64,000 nt of DNA from Trochalopteron elliotii (lineage: Eukaryota; Chordata; Aves; Passeriformes; Leiothrichidae): assembly GCA_024734555.1 (NCBI GenBank), contig JANPWX010000359.1:2046129-2110128 (forward strand), written 5' to 3'. The notes under the pieces were generated by a model. The model had not been told where the DNA came from. It ran no database searches and was given only the letters and a program-made list of their open reading frames with translations. Below are positions 60,404 through 64,000 of the stretch, piece by piece (position 1 is the first letter of the stretch; every line of letters begins with the position of its first letter). The position numbers and the translations under genes were made by a program.

Positions 60404-63400
60404 ACAAATGCTGTTTCTCCCTTAAACATTGCCTGAAACCTCTGTATTTTCCCTTCTGGTTTTTGTACAGTTTATATTTTCAAAATTGAATTTGTCTGAT
60501 GACTCACTGCAAAAAATAAATACAAAAGACCTATTTTATTTCTCCTTCATATTTTGTGGAGGGAAATAACAATTTACTCTGGAGGAAAGTAACAATTCAT
60601 TGCCTAAGAAATAGTCAAGATGTAGGTTTATGGCTGATTCCGTGAAGATAGTCTATTCATATTTCAAAGCAGAAAATTAAAACGAAGTCAACAGGGCTCT
60701 CTTTTAATAAACCAAATTTAATAATTTTTCTGTATTTTCCTCTCACAAAAAAAATCCTTCAAATGAGATTTTCTGTGTCATTTTTATTAAACTGTTAACT
60801 ATTCTGATTATTTTACTGGAAACCTATAGGGCTTATCAGTTCACCTGCGAAACTTCACTTGTAAAATTGTCATTTGAAACTTTATTTCTAGCTAGAAGCA
60901 GATATAAAAGGTTCCCAAAGAATGCTGACTCAAAACACTGGCCTAGTTTACAGAGTGATGTGACTGCTTTTCATTTCACATCACAAGTCACTAAAACTGC
61001 AGAATGTCAGCATGCCTCAGATTGTCCTTTTATTTGTAAAATCCCTGGGTCAGCTTTACCTCCTCACTGATCATTTGTCTGGGCATGCAGATGTTGATAA
61101 CTGCCAAGCAGGAGACCAGCTATGGTGTAGCTGGCATAACCGGGCAATTTCCAACTAAACCTTGGGAGATCATTCAGCAATGCATTTAGTGAAAATACAG
61201 GAGTAATTCCCTTCACAATTCCTCCACAGCAACCAGGTTTATTTGGAATGAAACACTTCCTCTCCCTCTCATTTGCAGCAGAGTGAGTCAGGATAGACTC
61301 TGTTGCAATCAGTGGCTCCGATGCTCAGTACTGCTGGTTTACTATTTTCCTTTGTTAGAAATGGAAACTTCCACTTTAGATCCAATTCTCTGATAATTTT
61401 AAATAGCTTTCACTTTGACCAGTTCTCAGGTTTGAATTTCAATTACCTTTAACCATAGATTTTGGATTTCAGAATTCACTTCATTTATCATCTTATTTTT
61501 ATTGTTATGACAATTTTATGTTAAAATTAGGTAGATCCTGCTGTCATTATTTTTTCCTTCAAAATTATTGAACAATTGATTGCAATCTTTTTCTTCCAAA
61601 ATATAATTCAATTACTATGAAATTAAAATTTTCCATAGGAATCTTGCCAATAAATTTATGTACAGAAATTTCCTAAAACTATGTAAACTTCAATGACACT
61701 TTAATACTTTACATTTTTATTTGACAAATTAAATTTAATTTTGATTTAGTTTGAATCTAATGTTTATCAACATAAACATTCCCTTCTGTGTTGCATTGAG
61801 CGCTCTTTCCCTTCTACAGCAAGGTTTTCCTTGACTACATCTTCCTTGTAAAAATGTGGTTTCCTCTCTGGTTTAATATTTTTTTATGGTTCTTAGTGGG
61901 TATGGCTGAATCTGTAACACTAAATTACATAGGAAACACAGTATCATGAATGATCTTTAGCTGACTTAAAATGAAACTTTCCAACATTTTTCCAAATACT
62001 TCTGTTTCCGATCGTTGTGTCTGAGAAAACATTCAATAATGAGGAAAATAAATGTTTTATCACTTACTATTTCTCTTGGCAAAAATTGTAAATTGCAACT
62101 TTTTGTTTGATTTTGGATGCATTTCCACATAAATCACACAGAATCAATGGATAATTCTCTTAAACTACACAAAAGGAATGTGCATTCCTCCTTGTTTCCT
62201 AGGCTAACCATTATTTCCCTATTGCTTTAAAAGGCTTACATAACATATGAGTGTCCTTGTCTAGTACATTTGATTTCAAGAAGCGATGATTTTTTTTGAC
62301 AATGCAGTTTTATAACAAGAAAAAGGTTTAAGTTTTCTGTGTGTGCATTAAGTCTGAATTCTTCAATGACAAGATTGGTGAGTGAACTATCATGAATGTG
62401 CATGACCAGAAACGGAAGTTCAGAAAATTTTAAGTCATTGGAAAGTTGAGCTTGACAGACATGTAGATGTTGATTACAAAGACAGATGCACCAGTCTCGC
62501 TAAATATGAGTACTGTGTATTGAACGTGAAAAAAGAGAGACTTTATACTTGCTATAACAAGAATGAATATACTAAAGCACTTGCTAGGTGATAAAAAATG
62601 ATTTTATTACAAAACTAGGATTCATCTTTTGAAGAAGCAAAAGAACTACTGTCCTTTGCAGTTTTGACAAGCCTCAGAGTGAATTTATCTTTGAATTTTT
62701 TTATGGTTAATTCACATGTGGAACAGGAACCTGTGATATCCCATCAAATTTGCTTATTAAAAAAGAAAGACCTAGAACATCTGTCTTAAAACCATTAATG
62801 AATGCTTAAAAGGTTTATTCTACTATTAATAAAAATGTTCAAATGACAAGTTGGATTATAAACTGTTCATGTTTTCCCTGCTTGCAGATAATTTTACTGC
62901 TAAATGGGGGAAGCGGAGTGGGTTTTTTTCATACAGAAAATACAGTTGCCAAAGTTAAAAACAATGGTCTTTGTTTAACCTTTATAAACACTGCAGACAA
63001 TTTAAATGCTCTGAATTTTATTTTGGACAATGCTGGCTGTACTTTCATGTATGTCTGCCTTGGTATGTATTCAATACATTTAAGATGTTACTATACACAC
63101 AAAATACATTATTGTACATATAGGATGTCTATACACACAAGTACAAGTATGTAGGTATCGATATGTATATAATGTATGAATTTGCACACGTATGGGCCTG
63201 GGTAATTGCTGCCTGTATGTAGTGTGGAGATTTAATTTCTTGGTCACCTGAGTCTTAGTTAACCTAACAAATCCTAGGTTATTTTACTGTTCTCACTGAG
63301 ACAAACTGTAATTACAATAGACATTTTTAGGACATCTAGGAATAAGTCTTTGGTTTATATGTAGTGCTGCTTTGAGTCCAGCCAAAAAGCTTTTGAATCT

Positions 63401-64000
63401 TTAGTTTTCCTCGTACCTTGTACAAGCAGGGGTGAATGTGAAATATGGAATGATCTTGTGGTGAAACCACAGAGAAATACAAATCAAGCTCAAGGCGACC
63501 CCCAGTTCATCGGCTCATAGGACAGCCAGTATCTCGGTCATTCCTTACTGTCTAACTAGTTCTCAAAAGAATTTCAACAACAAAACTCTTCTAGTCCTCC
63601 ATCAATCCATACCTCACTACTCTGTTGCAGTGGTGTTTTCTACTGTTTGGATTTGTGGTTTATGTTACACTTTAAATCCATTCTTTTTTGTTCTGTTTAC
63701 AAGTGTTGAAAACAGATGTTGCCTTCTCCTTTGTAGTAGCTCTTTGTACACTTTAAAAAAAATCATTTTATTCTTCATTCTTAACGTCTTTCAAATAAAT
63801 TAAGAGTATTTTCTCTAGGCATCACCTTTTTTTATATCAGAGCATTCTTATTAGTCTCTTGGGGTCTTGTCCTACCCAGTGAACATCTTTTTTGGGAATG
63901 AATTCTCCAAAATTGCACGCCTCTCTAACTGAAGCCTTCCCAAAGCAAAATTAAAACCTAAGATTTTGGGGTTTTGTAGATAAATTTCTTCTTTATAAGA
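60404..64000. other. Non-coding AT-rich DNA, no gene seen
   Basis: No exon that I can support. The 103-codon open frame at 62843-63154 is AT-rich, with no domain or splice signals. The part 61,380-62,100 is very AT-rich. Confidence 0.45.

Noticed and set aside
60067..60489. Longest open frame (140 codons, plus)
   Set aside because: It runs through a CA microsatellite that gives a His-Thr run, is hydrophobic and AT-driven, and has no domain or splice signals.
1..64000. Bacterial-type systems, CRISPR arrays, rRNA or tRNA genes, mitochondrial insertions
   Set aside because: I saw no spaced direct repeats, no clover-leaf with intact internal promoter boxes, no rRNA blocks and no recognisable mitochondrial gene sequence. 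Only manual reading was possible, so small RNAs could be missed.

Overview
The window looks like non-coding, AT-rich chromosomal DNA from a bird, probably a passerine. The basis is: several CR1 (chicken repeat 1) LINE fragments, including 3' ends with the TTCTATGATTCTAT-type octamer tail; endogenous-retrovirus LTRs of the kind common in songbirds (one ends in TGTCATGGTTT); few CpGs outside young insertions; no bacterial-type gene packing; and vertebrate-style splice signals. The species call is inference. No prokaryotic operon, CRISPR array, rRNA or tRNA was found.

Layout. Bases 1-43,000 are gene-free as far as I can see. They hold a clean solo LTR with a 6-bp target duplication (2677-2947), an A-rich tract and a 45-nt poly-T, three clear CR1 pieces (9058-9356, 15749-15944, and the long antisense copy 21503-22053), a near-perfect 61-bp tandem duplication (18397-18517), and a sequence gap at 34852-34859. 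That gap is flanked by an exact 139-bp direct duplication and a GGAA/GGAAG microsatellite, which looks like an assembly fault. A worn CR1 tail remnant lies near 35,960.

The one convincing protein-coding feature is on the minus strand at 43671-43766. It is a terminal exon of 31 codons plus stop behind a strong splice acceptor, followed by a GC-richer 3'UTR-like stretch with AATAAA candidates near 43,095 and 42,905. The gene would enter the window from the right, with its last intron running through much or all of 43,767-64,000. I could not name it.

To the right of that exon are a CpG-rich LTR-like block (45562-46014), a second LTR-like block (47831-48285), an old CR1/L3-type fragment (about 52,345), a CR1 ORF2 fragment (58855-59170), simple repeats, and several AT-rich, homeodomain-motif-rich stretches that could be conserved non-coding elements. 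Almost all short open reading frames in the window are chance frames in AT-rich or low-complexity DNA and are not annotated as genes. I found no undescribed multi-gene system. The best leads are the unidentified terminal exon, the LTR with TATA and AATAAA about 20 bp apart, the recent 61-bp duplication, and the false duplication at the gap.
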